Source: Staphylococcus sp. M0911
Lineage (GTDB): Bacteria > Bacillota > Bacilli > Staphylococcales > Staphylococcaceae
Direction of reading: 5' to 3'
DNA: 64,000 nt
Assembly (NCBI RefSeq): GCF_003491325.1
Contig: NZ_CP022881.1
Span: 124,001 to 188,000 of the forward strand
This document shows, piece after piece, positions 38,882 to 49,848 of the stretch; the first letter of the stretch is position 1, and the number at the start of each line of letters is the position of its first letter. The notes beneath the pieces were generated by a model, which was not told the origin of the DNA, did no database searches, and was given only the letters and a program-made list of their open reading frames with translations. The position numbers and the translations under genes were made by a program.

Positions 38882-39550
38882 TTATTTTTTAGGATATAAA
38901 CCTAAATAAGATTCTAAACTTTGGCCTGAATCTTTGACTTCTTTGGCTTTCTCTTTACCTAAATAGCGTAAATGCCATGGCTCATATTGATAGCCAGTTT
39001 CATTTTCTTTGCCTTTACCGTATCTAATAATAAAACCATATTCATCTGCATGGCGTTTAATCCATTGACCTTCTTTGGTTTTACCAAAACTGCGGTATAG
39101 GTTTTTATCAGACCCTTGTGCACCCACATCGAATGATAAACCAGTTTGATGTTCTGAATGACCTGGTTTAGAGCTATATTTATTAGCTGCTTTTTCACCG
39201 TCTCTAGCTTTATAATTATTGAATAATTGAATTTGAGTTTGATAGCTTCTGAAGCCACTAATTTTGTATAGATTGATATGATCTTTTTTCGCATCAGCAA
39301 TCATTTTATTTAGTGCTTTCACTGCTTTAGGATTTTCCCCAGGATTATAGTCTTTTGGTAATTTAATTTGCTTATTCACAATTAAAATACCGTCAATATA
39401 AGTTTTACCATCTTTTTTAACTTTCTTGTGAGATTGATTCTGCTTATTACCATCTTGTTTGCTCGCTTCATTTTTACCTTCAGAATGATGATATGAACAT
39501 GCTGATAGTACTAGTAATCCCATCAATAGCACAGTCCACAACTTTTTCAT
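38882..39550 (-). CDS. VanY-like D-alanyl-D-alanine carboxypeptidase lipoprotein
   Basis: A 222-residue zinc peptidase of family M15B. A lipobox LLVLSAC (Cys about 17) and a basic, low-complexity linker precede the domain. Family motifs are ISGFRSYQTQ, the zinc-binding SEHQTGLSFDVG (H and D ligands) and YEPWHLRY (catalytic E, ligand H). It trims the terminal D-Ala of peptidoglycan precursors or stems; no vancomycin resistance genes are beside it. ATG 39550 is chosen because of AAGGAG and the lipoprotein signal; the longer frame to 39628 is not needed. Confidence 0.88.
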   Translation of the reverse strand: MKKLWTVLLMGLLVLSACSYHHSEGKNEASKQDGNKQNQSHKKVKKDGKTYIDGILIVNKQIKLPKDYNPGENPKAVKALNKMIADAKKDHINLYKISGFRSYQTQIQLFNNYKARDGEKAANKYSSKPGHSEHQTGLSFDVGAQGSDKNLYRSFGKTKEGQWIKRHADEYGFIIRYGKGKENETGYQYEPWHLRYLGKEKAKEVKDSGQSLESYLGLYPKK

Positions 39551-39813
39551 ATCACACAAAACTCCTTTTATATTGTTAACGTGATTTGCCAAATACACAA
39601 CTAATTGTACACGAAATAAGTTTAACATATTTTATTAGTATAATAATGGTATATAAGAAATGAATTCATTTGATTTTTATGTAAGTATTTTAATTTTGAA
39701 TTTATGATATTTATAAATCTGTTATGTAACAGTGAATAAAAATGTAATTCTGTATTAATTTAAGATACAGGTTCGCTAATCAGCCATATTTTAGTTGAAA
39801 ATTAGTCATAAAT

Positions 39814-39833
39814 AATGTGAAAATAATCACAAT
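39814..39833 (+). promoter_or_regulatory. Rex-type operator upstream of pflB
   Basis: ATGTGAAAATAATCACAA is close to the Rex consensus TTGTGAAATAATTCACAA (TGTGA...TCACA inverted repeat). Rex senses NADH/NAD+ and represses fermentation genes including pflBA in staphylococci. Binding at this site is inferred. Confidence 0.7.
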
Positions 39834-39851
39834 AAACATGCTACACTACAT

Positions 39852-39866
39852 GTGAAAACGTTAACA
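39852..39866 (+). promoter_or_regulatory. cre site upstream of pflB
   Basis: GTGAAAACGTTAACA matches WTGNAANCGNWNNCW at 14 of 15 positions, 23 bases before the pflB ATG and downstream of the Rex-type site. Its position would allow CcpA to block transcription. Confidence 0.65.
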
Positions 39867-39888
39867 AAACGAAATGGAGGCGAACAGT

Positions 39889-42135
39889 ATGTTAGAAACA
39901 AATCATCATACTAGTGCTTGGCAAGGTTTTAAAAATGGTCGTTGGAATAGACATGTAGACGTGAGAGAATTTATTCAACTAAATTATTCATTATATGAAG
40001 GTGACGATGCCTTTTTAGAAGGTCCAACTGAAGCAACATCAAAATTATGGGACCAAGTGATGCAATTATCTAAAGAAGAACGTGAACGCGGTGGCATGTG
40101 GGATATGGATACGAAAGTAGCATCCACAATCACATCACATGACGCTGGATATTTAGACAAAGATTTAGAAACAGTTGTCGGTGTGCAAACAGAGAAACCA
40201 TTTAAACGTTCAATGCAACCGTTCGGTGGTATTCGTATGGCTAAAGCAGCATGTGAAGCATACGGTTATGAATTAGATCCAGAAACAGAAAAAATCTTTA
40301 CAGACTATCGTAAAACGCATAACCAAGGAGTATTCGATGCATATTCCAGAGAAATGTTAAATTGTCGAAAAGCTGGAATAATTACAGGATTACCAGATGC
40401 ATATGGCCGTGGACGTATCATCGGTGACTATCGTCGTGTGGCATTATATGGTGTTGACTTCTTAATGGAAGAAAAACTTAAAGACTTTAATACAATGTCT
40501 ACTGAAATGTCAGAAGATGTGATTAGATTAAGAGAAGAATTATCCGAACAATATCGTGCCTTAAATGAATTAAAAGAACTAGGACAAATGTACGGATTTG
40601 ATTTAAGTCGACCAGCGACTAACTTTAAAGAAGCGGTGCAATGGTTATACCTAGCATATCTTGCAGCAATCAAAGAACAAAATGGTGCTGCTATGAGTTT
40701 AGGACGTACATCAACATTCTTAGATATTTATGCTGAACGTGATTTGAAAAACGGTGACATTACAGAAAGTGAAGTACAAGAAATTATCGACCACTTCATT
40801 ATGAAATTACGTATCGTTAAATTTGCACGTACACCAGACTATAACGAATTATTCTCTGGGGATCCAACTTGGGTAACTGAATCTATCGGTGGTGTAGGTA
40901 TTGATGGTAGACCATTAGTTACGAAAAACTCATTTCGTTTCTTACATTCATTAGATAACCTAGGTCCAGCACCTGAACCAAACTTAACTGTGCTTTGGTC
41001 AGTAAGATTGCCTGAAAACTTCAAAATTTATTGTGCAAAAATGAGTATTAAAACAAGCTCAATTCAATATGAAAATGACGATTTAATGCGTGAAAGCTAT
41101 GGTGATGACTATGGTATCGCATGTTGTGTATCAGCAATGAAAATCGGTAAGCAAATGCAATTCTTCGGTGCTCGTGCTAACTTAGCTAAAACATTATTAT
41201 ATGCCATCAATGGTGGTAAAGATGAAAAATCTGGCAAACAAGTAGGTCCAAGTTATGAAGGTATCCATTCAGACGTATTAGATTATGATGAAGTATTTGA
41301 GAAATTTGAAAAAATGATGGACTGGCTTGCAGGTGTATACATTAATTCATTAAATATCATTCATTATATGCACGATAAATATAGTTATGAACGTATTGAA
41401 ATGGCGTTACATGATACAAATATTATTCGTACGATGGCAACAGGTATTGCTGGATTATCAGTAGCAGCTGACTCTTTATCAGCAATCAAATATGCACAAG
41501 TAAAACCTATCCATAATGAAGAAGGTCTAGTTACAGACTTCGAAATCGAAGGCGACTTCCCTAAATATGGTAATAACGATAGCCGTGTGGATGATATCGC
41601 AGTCGATTTAGTTGAACGCTTCATGACAAAATTACGTAGTCATAAAACATACCGTGACTCAGAACATACAATGAGTGTATTAACAATTACATCAAACGTT
41701 GTTTACGGTAAGAAAACAGGTAACACACCAGACGGTCGTAAAGCAGGCGAACCATTTGCACCAGGTGCAAACCCAATGCACGGTAGAGACCAAAAAGGTG
41801 CATTATCTTCATTAAGTTCTGTTGCTAAAATTCCTTATGACTGCTGTAAAGACGGTATTTCAAATACATTTAGTATCGTACCAAAATCATTAGGTAAAGA
41901 AGAAGACGCTCAGAATAAAAACTTAACAAGTATGTTAGACGGCTATGCAATGCAACATGGTCATCACTTAAATATCAATGTATTTAACAGAGAAACATTA
42001 TTAGATGCAATGGAACATCCAGAAGAGTATCCACAATTAACAATCCGTGTATCTGGTTATGCAGTTAACTTTATTAAATTAACACGCGAACAACAATTGG
42101 ATGTCATTTCACGTACATTCCACGAACAAATGTAG
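39889..42135 (+). CDS. pflB: Formate acetyltransferase (pyruvate formate-lyase)
   Basis: A 748-residue glycyl-radical enzyme that splits pyruvate and CoA to formate and acetyl-CoA without oxygen. The adjacent active-site cysteines are in [13 protein letters not shown], and the radical glycine is in [10 protein letters not shown] near position 723. Length matches the family. ATG 39889 follows ATGGAGG; the in-frame codon at 39874 lies before that ribosome site. Its activase gene follows after 20 bases. Rex and cre sites upstream point to redox and carbon control. Confidence 0.97.
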   Translation: MLETNHHTSAWQGFKNGRWNRHVDVREFIQLNYSLYEGDDAFLEGPTEATSKLWDQVMQLSKEERERGGMWDMDTKVASTITSHDAGYLDKDLETVVGVQTEKPFKRSMQPFGGIRMAKAACEAYGYELDPETEKIFTDYRKTHNQGVFDAYSREMLNCRKAGIITGLPDAYGRGRIIGDYRRVALYGVDFLMEEKLKDFNTMSTEMSEDVIRLREELSEQYRALNELKELGQMYGFDLSRPATNFKEAVQWLYLAYLAAIKEQNGAAMSLGRTSTFLDIYAERDLKNGDITESEVQEIIDHFIMKLRIVKFARTPDYNELFSGDPTWVTESIGGVGIDGRPLVTKNSFRFLHSLDNLGPAPEPNLTVLWSVRLPENFKIYCAKMSIKTSSIQYENDDLMRESYGDDYGIACCVSAMKIGKQMQFFGARANLAKTLLYAINGGKDEKSGKQVGPSYEGIHSDVLDYDEVFEKFEKMMDWLAGVYINSLNIIHYMHDKYSYERIEMALHDTNIIRTMATGIAGLSVAADSLSAIKYAQVKPIHNEEGLVTDFEIEGDFPKYGNNDSRVDDIAVDLVERFMTKLRSHKTYRDSEHTMSVLTITSNVVYGKKTGNTPDGRKAGEPFAPGANPMHGRDQKGALSSLSSVAKIPYDCCKDGISNTFSIVPKSLGKEEDAQNKNLTSMLDGYAMQHGHHLNINVFNRETLLDAMEHPEEYPQLTIRVSGYAVNFIKLTREQQLDVISRTFHEQM

Positions 42136-42155
42136 AAAAATAAGGTGGGAGCAAA

Positions 42156-42911
42156 ATGCTTAAAGGACACTTACACTCCGTCGAAAGTATGGGCACAGTC
42201 GATGGACCAGGTATTAGATATATATTATTTATACAAGGTTGCTTATTAAGATGTTTATATTGTCATAATCCAGACACTTGGAAAATCAATGAACCATCTA
42301 GAGAAGTTACTGTAGATGAAATGGTTAATGAAATATTACCGTATCAACCTTACTTTGATGCATCTGGTGGCGGCGTGACCATAAGCGGTGGCGAGCCATT
42401 ACTACAAATGCCATTTCTAGAAGCGTTATTCAAAGAACTACAAGCAAATGGTGTGCATACATGTCTTGATACCTCTGCAGGATGCGTCAATGATACACCT
42501 GCGTTTAATCGACACTTTGATGAACTACAGAAACATACAGATCTTATATTATTAGACATAAAGCATATTAATAATGAGAAACATATTAAATTAACAGGCA
42601 AACCCAATACACATATACTCAAATTTGCCCGTAAATTGTCAGATATGAAACAACCTGTATGGATTCGTCACGTCCTAGTGCCAGGTATCTCAGATGATAA
42701 AGAAGACCTCATCCAACTTGGAGAATTTATTAATTCTCTAGATAATGTTGAAAAATTTGAAATCTTACCCTATCATCAACTCGGCGTGCATAAGTGGAAA
42801 AATTTAGGCATCCCATATCAATTAGAAAATGTTGAACCACCCGACGATGAAGCGGTCAAAAAAGCCTACCGTTACGTCAATTTTAAAGGGAAGATCCCAG
42901 TTACATTATAA
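42156..42911 (+). CDS. pflA: Pyruvate formate-lyase activating enzyme
   Basis: A 251-residue radical SAM activase that makes the glycyl radical on PflB. The cluster motif is in [13 protein letters not shown] (C-x3-C-x2-C), and the SAM-binding [14 protein letters not shown] segment follows. AAGGTGGGAG-like ribosome site before ATG. Cotranscribed with pflB; a terminator follows. Confidence 0.97.
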   Translation: MLKGHLHSVESMGTVDGPGIRYILFIQGCLLRCLYCHNPDTWKINEPSREVTVDEMVNEILPYQPYFDASGGGVTISGGEPLLQMPFLEALFKELQANGVHTCLDTSAGCVNDTPAFNRHFDELQKHTDLILLDIKHINNEKHIKLTGKPNTHILKFARKLSDMKQPVWIRHVLVPGISDDKEDLIQLGEFINSLDNVEKFEILPYHQLGVHKWKNLGIPYQLENVEPPDDEAVKKAYRYVNFKGKIPVTL

Positions 42912-42946
42912 AAAGAAATAAACCCATAACACTAAACACCCTTCAC

Positions 42947-42983
42947 AAACACATCAGTTCCTTATTGGAATTGATGTGTTTTT
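42947..42983 (+). terminator. Terminator of pflBA
   Basis: AAACACATCA-g-TTCC and GGAA-t-TGATGTGTTT pair around TTATT, followed by T5 including the stem end. Confidence 0.82.
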
Positions 42984-43116
42984 AATTATTCAAATATCTT
43001 TTAAAAAAGAATGATATGTGAAGTTATTAAATAAAATATTCTGAATTGTATTGAAATTAATAAGAATTTTATTTACATTTATATTAATAAATATATTTTT
43101 GAAAGGAGTCATTTTG

Positions 43117-43989
43117 ATGAAAAGAATTTTCGTATTAAGTTTATCAGCATTCCTAGTTTTGGCAGGTTGTAATTCAGCTGAAAAATCGAACGCAACAGAT
43201 AAGAAAGAAGAAAACAAGCAAGCGTCTAAAACAAATAATAGTAACAAAGAAAAACAAGATAATAAAAATGAAAACAAAAGTACGTCAGTGACTCAATTAT
43301 CAGAAAAGAAAAAATTAGCATTAGCATTTTATGCTAACGAAGCAGATCAATATATGTTAACTAAAAATGAAATCCTAACAGGCATTTATGAGTATAAAAA
43401 GGGATCTGAAGTTGAGAAAAAGCAAATGGAAGATCTAATGCTAGAGAAAGTGGATTCTATAAAAAATGCACCCGAAGGCATGAAGTTTTATCAAGTATAT
43501 CCAACGAAAGGTCAGTTTGCTTCTGTTATTGGTGTAAATAAAAATAAAATATTTATAGGTAGTACACAAGGTGCATTAAATGATTATGCTTCTTTATCTA
43601 ATGATGGTAAGGAACTAGATATTAATCAGTTATATAAAGCGAATAAAGATAATAGATCTTTACCAGAAATGGAAAAGAAAATACAAATCGTTGATAGTGG
43701 TGCAGCACAAAATGCAGATGATCCAGATAAAAACGCTGCTAATACGATGGCACATATGAGAAGCCAAATTTATAATGAAATCAGTGAATTTGATGGCGAA
43801 TTAGATAATAAAACCTACCTTTGGGATAACATCCGTCTCGACAACGATGGTAATTGGACAGTGAATTATCGTAATCATGATGGGGAAATCATGGGTACAT
43901 ATAAGAGTGAGAAAGATAAAATAATTAAACTCGATCAAAATGGTAATAAAGTTAAAGAAAAGCAAATGAGTAATCAATCAGAAGAATAA
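43117..43989 (+). CDS. Uncharacterised lipoprotein
   Basis: A 290-residue putative lipoprotein. Lipobox VLAGC (Cys about 18), then a low-complexity K/E/N/S linker to about residue 65, then a globular part with KKLALAFYANEADQYMLTKNE and a C-terminal WTVNYRNHDGEIMGTY-like strand pattern. I do not recognise a named domain. The longer frame from 43051 only adds a hydrophobic leader upstream of the AAAGGAG ribosome site and is rejected. Single gene with its own terminator. Confidence 0.8.
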   Translation: MKRIFVLSLSAFLVLAGCNSAEKSNATDKKEENKQASKTNNSNKEKQDNKNENKSTSVTQLSEKKKLALAFYANEADQYMLTKNEILTGIYEYKKGSEVEKKQMEDLMLEKVDSIKNAPEGMKFYQVYPTKGQFASVIGVNKNKIFIGSTQGALNDYASLSNDGKELDINQLYKANKDNRSLPEMEKKIQIVDSGAAQNADDPDKNAANTMAHMRSQIYNEISEFDGELDNKTYLWDNIRLDNDGNWTVNYRNHDGEIMGTYKSEKDKIIKLDQNGNKVKEKQMSNQSEE

Positions 43990-43999
43990 TGAATCGATG

Positions 44000-44038
44000 A
44001 AGCGTTTAGTGACATATCAAGGTTACTAAACGCTTTTT
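44000..44038 (+). terminator. Terminator of the lipoprotein gene
   Basis: AAGCGTTTAGT and ACTAAACGCTT pair perfectly over 11 bp and are followed by TTTAA. Confidence 0.82.
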
Positions 44039-44129
44039 AAATTTCTAAACAAATAATTGTTAATTTTCTGAAAATAGGGTATCGGTATAAAAATATTAAC
44101 TTCAATGATTTAAAAAGGGGATTAATTAT

Positions 44130-45524
44130 ATGAAAAAAGAAAAATCGAAGAAGTTCAAATTTAAAACACCTCATACGTATGCTTTATTATTAATGGTTAT
44201 TATATTTGCTTGGATAATGACTTATGTGATACCAGCGGGGGAATATGCTCGAGAAAAGAAAAGTGGTCAAACAGTAGTTGTTTCAGGTTCTTACCATGAA
44301 GTTGCGAATCAGCATTTGTCATTTTTAGATATTTTTAGAGCAGTGCCAGAAGGTTTAGTAAGCGGCGGTGAAATTGTATTTTACGTATTTTTAGTAGGCG
44401 GCGCATTTGGGATAGTTCACCAAACAGGTGCATTTGAAAATGGTGTGAACAAAGCAATGCGTACATTAGGCAAAGCCAATTTTTTAATGATTCCACTGAC
44501 GATGACGGCCTTTTCCATTTTAGGGTTTTCTATCGGATTATCAGAGGAGACGATTATTTTTGTACCTATAGGAGTGTTGATTGCTCGTACACTTGGTTAT
44601 GATGCATTAACGGGGGCAGCGGTAGTCATATTAGGAGCCGGAAGCGGATTTATGGGTGGTATGCTAAATCCATTTACTGTCGGTGTTGCACAAAAAGTAG
44701 CTGAGTTACCACTGTTCTCTGGTTGGGGATTACGTACGATTATATACGTCTTTATACTCACTGCAGCTATTACTACAGTCATGCTTTACGGTCATAAAGT
44801 TAAAAAGAACAAGTCGAAGAGTATTGTTTATGAGTTGGAAAAGGAAGAAGGACAACTTAATACAGAAATTGAATATCAACATTTTAGTAAGAGGCAAGCT
44901 TTCAGTCTAGCATTGATTCTTGGTGCGATTTTATTTAATGTATTTGGTATTTTTAAATATGGTTGGACCTTTACACAAATGAGTGCCAACTTTCTATTGG
45001 CTGGTATCGTAGCTGGATTAGTCGCTGGACTTGAATTTAACGGAACATTTGATGCACTAGTTAAAGGGATGCAAGATATTCTCTATGGTGCGTTAGTCGT
45101 GGGTATTGCTAAAGGGATAGTCGTGTTATTAGAAAATGGTAAAATCATCGACACGATTGTACATGGTATGACAACACTATTATCTGACGTACCTTCTTCA
45201 TTAGTCATCATGGTGATGTTTGTTTTACAATTTATATTGAATTTCTTTATTCCGTCAGGCTCAGGACAAGCTTTAACAACAATGCCACTCATGATACCTA
45301 TTTCAGATTTACTACACATCAATCGACAAATTACAGTGCTAGCCTTCCAATATGGAGACGCCATTAGTAATATATTATTCCCGACATCAGCGACACTGAT
45401 GGGTGCTTTAGCAGTTGCGCGCATTTCATATACACAATGGTTAAAATTTGCATGGAAACTCATTGTTGTATGGATCATTATCTGTGCTACAGCGATGTCT
45501 ATCGCCTTGATGATAGGTTACTAG
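44130..45524 (+). CDS. YfcC/DcuC-family carboxylate or amino-acid transporter
   Basis: A 464-residue membrane protein with about 12 helices. The start TPHTYALLLMVIIFAWIMTYVIPAGEY and the GAGSGFMGGMLNPFTVGVAQK and FFIPSGSGQALTTMPLMIP segments mark the DcuC/YfcC (basic amino acid or C4-dicarboxylate) family; the two NPFT and PSGSGQA parts are the re-entrant loops of such carriers. Some relatives exchange arginine for ornithine, but the substrate here is open. Single gene with its own terminator. Confidence 0.83.
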   Translation: MKKEKSKKFKFKTPHTYALLLMVIIFAWIMTYVIPAGEYAREKKSGQTVVVSGSYHEVANQHLSFLDIFRAVPEGLVSGGEIVFYVFLVGGAFGIVHQTGAFENGVNKAMRTLGKANFLMIPLTMTAFSILGFSIGLSEETIIFVPIGVLIARTLGYDALTGAAVVILGAGSGFMGGMLNPFTVGVAQKVAELPLFSGWGLRTIIYVFILTAAITTVMLYGHKVKKNKSKSIVYELEKEEGQLNTEIEYQHFSKRQAFSLALILGAILFNVFGIFKYGWTFTQMSANFLLAGIVAGLVAGLEFNGTFDALVKGMQDILYGALVVGIAKGIVVLLENGKIIDTIVHGMTTLLSDVPSSLVIMVMFVLQFILNFFIPSGSGQALTTMPLMIPISDLLHINRQITVLAFQYGDAISNILFPTSATLMGALAVARISYTQWLKFAWKLIVVWIIICATAMSIALMIGY

Positions 45525-45829
45525 TAAGTTTATATAATTTATAAATGAAAAATATTTAAAACTGATTTTACATCTAAGGTGTAGAATCAGTTTTTTTTAT
45601 AGAATAAGTCAATTTAAATTTCTACACAACACAGACTAGTACAATATTTATAAAAATTAATACTAAAAATAAGTGAAATGTTGTGATAATATAATATGGT
45701 GTAAATACTTAACTTTTTAATAAATTGAATAAATCTATGTAAGTAATACATATACTATATATATTGATTATTAATCTAATAAATGATTTATTCGAGGGAT
45801 TGAACAGTTATTCGAGGGGAGCTATTTGA
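45525..45829. other. Intergenic region with terminator and gtaB leader
   Basis: A 305-base gap holding the transporter's terminator (listed separately) and then AT-rich sequence upstream of gtaB. The motif TTATTCGAGGG occurs twice in tandem, at about 45788-45798 and 45808-45818; only the second serves as ribosome site for the GTG start. No gene seen. Confidence 0.5.
45559..45598 (+). terminator. Terminator of the YfcC-type transporter gene
   Basis: AACTGATT-t-TACA and TGTA-g-AATCAGTT pair around a short loop and run into eight T. Confidence 0.85.
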
Positions 45830-46693
45830 GTGAAAGTTAAAAAAGCAATTATTCCAGCAGCTGGTTTGGGTACAAGATTTTTACCAGCAACGAAAGCAAT
45901 GCCAAAAGAAATGTTACCGATCTTAGATAAACCAACAATTCAATATATTGTTGAAGAAGCATCAAGAGCGGGTATCGAAGATATCATTATCGTTACAGGT
46001 AAACATAAACGTGCGATTGAAGATCATTTCGATAACCAAAAAGAATTAGAAATGGTATTACAAGAAAAAGGGAAAAATGACCTATTAGAAAAGGTTCAAT
46101 ACTCAACAGATTTAGCTAACATCTTCTATGTTCGTCAAAAAGAACAAAAAGGTTTAGGCCATGCCATTCATACAGCACGTCAATTCATTGGAAATGAACC
46201 ATTTGCTGTATTATTAGGTGATGACATTGTGGAATCTGACACACCAGCAATTAAACAATTGATGGATGTTTACGATGAAACAGGTAAATCCGTAATTGGT
46301 GTTCAAGAAGTAGCTGAAGAAGACACACACCGTTACGGTATTATCGATCCATTAGAAAAATCGGGTTTACGTTATGAAGTTAAGAAATTCGTAGAAAAGC
46401 CAAAACAAGGTACAGCACCGTCTAATTTAGCGATTATGGGACGTTATGTACTAACACCTGAAATCTTTGATTATCTTGAAACACAAGAAGAAGGTGCAGG
46501 TAATGAAATTCAATTAACAGATGCAATTGAACGTATGAATGCCGAAAGCCAAGTATACGCATACGATTTCGAAGGTGATCGTTACGATGTTGGCGAAAAA
46601 CTAGGCTTCGTTAAAACAACGATTGAATATGCATTAAAAGACGAAGGTATGAAAGATGATGTGAAAAAATATATTAGAGAATTGAATTTTTAA
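45830..46693 (+). CDS. gtaB: UTP-glucose-1-phosphate uridylyltransferase
   Basis: A 287-residue UDP-glucose pyrophosphorylase. The nucleotide-binding signature is [23 protein letters not shown] at the N-terminus, with VEKPKQG and the late [17 protein letters not shown] segment typical of GalU/GtaB. UDP-glucose feeds glycolipid anchors for lipoteichoic acid and teichoic acid decoration. It starts with GTG behind CGAGGGGAG. A cell-envelope transferase gene follows after 16 bases, so the two may be cotranscribed. Confidence 0.95.
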   Translation: MKVKKAIIPAAGLGTRFLPATKAMPKEMLPILDKPTIQYIVEEASRAGIEDIIIVTGKHKRAIEDHFDNQKELEMVLQEKGKNDLLEKVQYSTDLANIFYVRQKEQKGLGHAIHTARQFIGNEPFAVLLGDDIVESDTPAIKQLMDVYDETGKSVIGVQEVAEEDTHRYGIIDPLEKSGLRYEVKKFVEKPKQGTAPSNLAIMGRYVLTPEIFDYLETQEEGAGNEIQLTDAIERMNAESQVYAYDFEGDRYDVGEKLGFVKTTIEYALKDEGMKDDVKKYIRELNF

Positions 46694-46709
46694 TATTAGG
46701 AGAAAAAAA

Positions 46710-49700
46710 TTGAAAAAAGTAGATATTAAAAAAAGATAGATAATTACAAAAAGAATAAAGGTAAATTTTGTTATATAGAGAATCGAAGAAAGAAAAAGAT
46801 ACAAAAAAACTATTTTGTATTAGAGTCCACTCATGGTGATTCGGTAGGGGGACATATTTTTTATCTTATTGATGAAATCCAAAAGCAAGTTGAAAAAAGT
46901 AAAATTTTTATCGTATCTAAACAACCAGATAAGCATAAAAAATTGCTTGAAGAAAAAGGAATTTCTAACATTCATATGGTGAAACATTTATCAGAAGAGT
47001 ATTATGAATTGTTGGCCGTTTCTGAGTATTTAATCAATGATACAACATTTTATCCATTCTTCAGTAAAAGAGAAGGACAAAAATATTATATTATTTGGCA
47101 TGGTACACCTTTAAAAAATATGGGGAAAGATATGGAAGTAGTCGTAGATGTTGCTAACGTTCAACGAAATTTCTATATGGCTGACAAAATTATTGTAAGT
47201 AATGAACATACTAAAGACGTTTTAGTGGATTCACATAATTTAAAAAATATCTATCCTGGTAAAGTAGTTGTCGGACCATCACCTAGAAATAGCGTATTTT
47301 ATAATCAAGCATTAAGAGAAGTTATTAGAAAAAACTTAGGTCTAGAGAATAAAAAAGTGATAAGTTACATGCCGACATGGAGAGGAACAGTAGGTAAGGT
47401 AAAAAAATCAACAGAAGTCGAAAAAATGCTCAACTACTTAGATAAATTTTTAGATGACAATACTATACTATTTGTTAAACTGCATGATTTCGAAAAAAAT
47501 AGTATAAAAAATACGTATAGAAATATTCGTTTTTTCCCAGAAAACTTTGAAACATATGAATTCTTAACTGCTACAGATGCTTTAATAACAGACTATTCAT
47601 CAGTGATGTATGATTATTTGAATTTGGATAAACCCGTCATTTTATATACGTATGACTTAGATGAATATGCTAATACTAGAGGAATGTATGAAGATTTAAC
47701 AGATTATCCATTTATCAATATAGATACCTTAGAAGAATTAGAAAAGGTTATTAATAAAATTGAACCAACCACTGATTACACTGAAATGAAAAATAGATTT
47801 ACTAAATACGATAGTCAAGCAGGCGCATATAAAATAACTAAAAATATATTGAATGATTATACTGATGATTCAATTATGGAATATGATATACACAACGGGA
47901 AAGAAACTGTAGCCATTCTTAGCGGAGGATTTTGGAATAATGGTGTAACGACAGCACTTATTAATACTTTGGAAAATGTTGACACCTCTCAACGAAACTA
48001 TATATGCTTTTTTGAAAAATCTAAGGTGAAACCAGAGCACTATTATAGATTGCTAAACCTTCCAGAAAATGTACTTTTTTATCCTACAACTGGGGAATTA
48101 AATGGTAATTTATATGATCGAATGCTAGTTAAAAAGTATTTATGGGATGAAAATTATTCTGCAAAAGCTAGGAAAAACCAGTTGAAACGCCTTTATAGAG
48201 AAGAATTCAAACGATTATTCGGAGATGTAAAAATAGATTGGATGATTCATTATACTGGTTTTGAACGAAAAGAAGCCGAGATGATGAGACATATAGATGC
48301 TAAAACAGCTATATGGGTGCATACTGATATGTTTGAAGAATATAAAGCTAAACGTAATTTTAGTAAAAAAATTGTATTTGGCGCATATAAAGATGTAGAT
48401 AAGATTGTTTTGGTACATAATAATTTAAGAGAGAATCTAGTGAAAAATATCAAAGGCATTAGTCATAAAATGACAACTGTGAATAATTTCTTAGGAGAAA
48501 ATAGAACTCGAAATCTTGGTAATGAAGATTTGTTTGAATCATTAGAGGGTGTTAAGGTCGATTATTCTTTTAATGACAATGCATATAAATCTAAGAACCA
48601 AATTCATCTAGAGAACTTTAAAGATGAAATTCAAACTCTATTAAATGAAATTAAAAATAAGAAGAATATAAACTATAAATTAGTTATAGATAAAATTATT
48701 GAAATCAGCTCAACATACAAGCTTAGTGACTATTTAACACATGTCGTTAATAAAGAGATTGAAATGATTAATGAGTCTATACACAGACTTCAAGGTATAT
48801 TTAATGATAATGAAGATTTGGTATACGAACTAGCATTTGAAGAGTTTGTATCAGCTATACTTCCTACATTAAAAGATAAAGAAGACGAACTGCACTTTGA
48901 TTTTCCTGAGTTAAACGATCGAATAGAACAATATAGAGATAGTGAAATCGATGAAAATGAAGATTTGAGTAATGATGCAATAAAACAACCTCGACAACAA
49001 CTATCTCCAAAAGTTGAAAAATTAATTTTAGATAGTTATCAAACTTTAAAAAGAGAAAAAGATTTATCAGCTAAATATGATCATCTATTTGGTAAACAGT
49101 TCGAAAAAGTGTCTAACTATATGAATCACTCAGTTTTAGATAATGAAAATCAGTTATCTAAAAAACCAATATTTGATTTTTACAATCACTTTAGAATTTC
49201 TAAAGTGAAACTTTTAAATGCTATATATGATGAAAATATTAAGGTTTACATTAATATAGGACGATATGATTATCAAAAAGGACACGATAAATTAATTGAG
49301 GCATTCGAAGATTTATATGAAATTAATCAAAATATATTCTTAGTTTTAGTTTGTCCGCATGGTCCACTAAAAAGTAAAACAATTAATAGGGTTAGAAATT
49401 CATCGGCTAGGGAAAGCATCGTCATTTTAGGTGGAATGAATAATCCATACCCACTATTATCGAATTGTGATGCATTTGTATTATCATCAAATTACGAGGG
49501 ATTAGGATTGGTTGTATACGAAGCATTAGCGCTAGAAACAGATGTAATCACTGTAGATCTTCCAGAAACAATACAATACTTAGAAGATGATCAAGCCATT
49601 ATTGTAGATAACAATGCGAAAGGAATCTATAACGGCTTATATAAACATAGATATAATCAATATGAAATTAAACCGTTTAATTTCGAACCATTTAGACAAT

Positions 49701-49735
49701 CGTCTATTAAGGAATTTGAAGAAGTCTTTAAATAA
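46710..49735 (+). pseudogene. Fused CDP-glycerol-phosphotransferase-like and GT-B glycosyltransferase, frame broken in a poly-A tract
   Basis: A large two-domain envelope enzyme. The first part has the teichoic-acid polymerase motifs IIWHGTPLKNMGK, SYMPTWRGT and TDYSSVMYDYLNLDKPVI (TagB/TagF type, PF04464-like); the second, after a long middle, has GRYDYQKGHDKLIEAF and SSNYEGLGLVVYEALALE of a GT4 glycosyltransferase. The natural start is TTG 46710 behind TTAGGAG, reading MKKVDIKK, but that frame stops at once. The main frame is open from 46730. One more A in the seven-A run at 46728-46734 would join them into a protein of about 1008 residues. As given, translation could start only internally, e.g. 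TTG 46943, which lacks a ribosome site. Confidence 0.75.
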
Positions 49736-49804
49736 TTCATATAGACGTACAGGCATTGCTAACCATCAATTAGGGAAGATAAATCTCCGATTATCTAGTT
49801 CTTG

Positions 49805-49836
49805 TTACATTAAATGTATCAATATATTTAATGTAA
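49805..49836. promoter_or_regulatory. Perfect hairpin abutting the ribosome site of the second isaB-like gene
   Basis: TTACATTAAAT (49805-49815) and ATTTAATGTAA (49826-49836) are a perfect 11-bp inverted repeat. Its right arm ends at the first base of the AAGGAG ribosome site (49836-49841), so it could act as an operator or as a leader structure affecting translation. Confidence 0.5.
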
Positions 49837-49848
49837 AGGAGATTGAAA

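Noticed and set aside
42990..43277. Minus-strand 95-codon frame opposite the lipoprotein start
   Set aside because: Shadow of the K/E-rich lipoprotein linker; no ribosome site.
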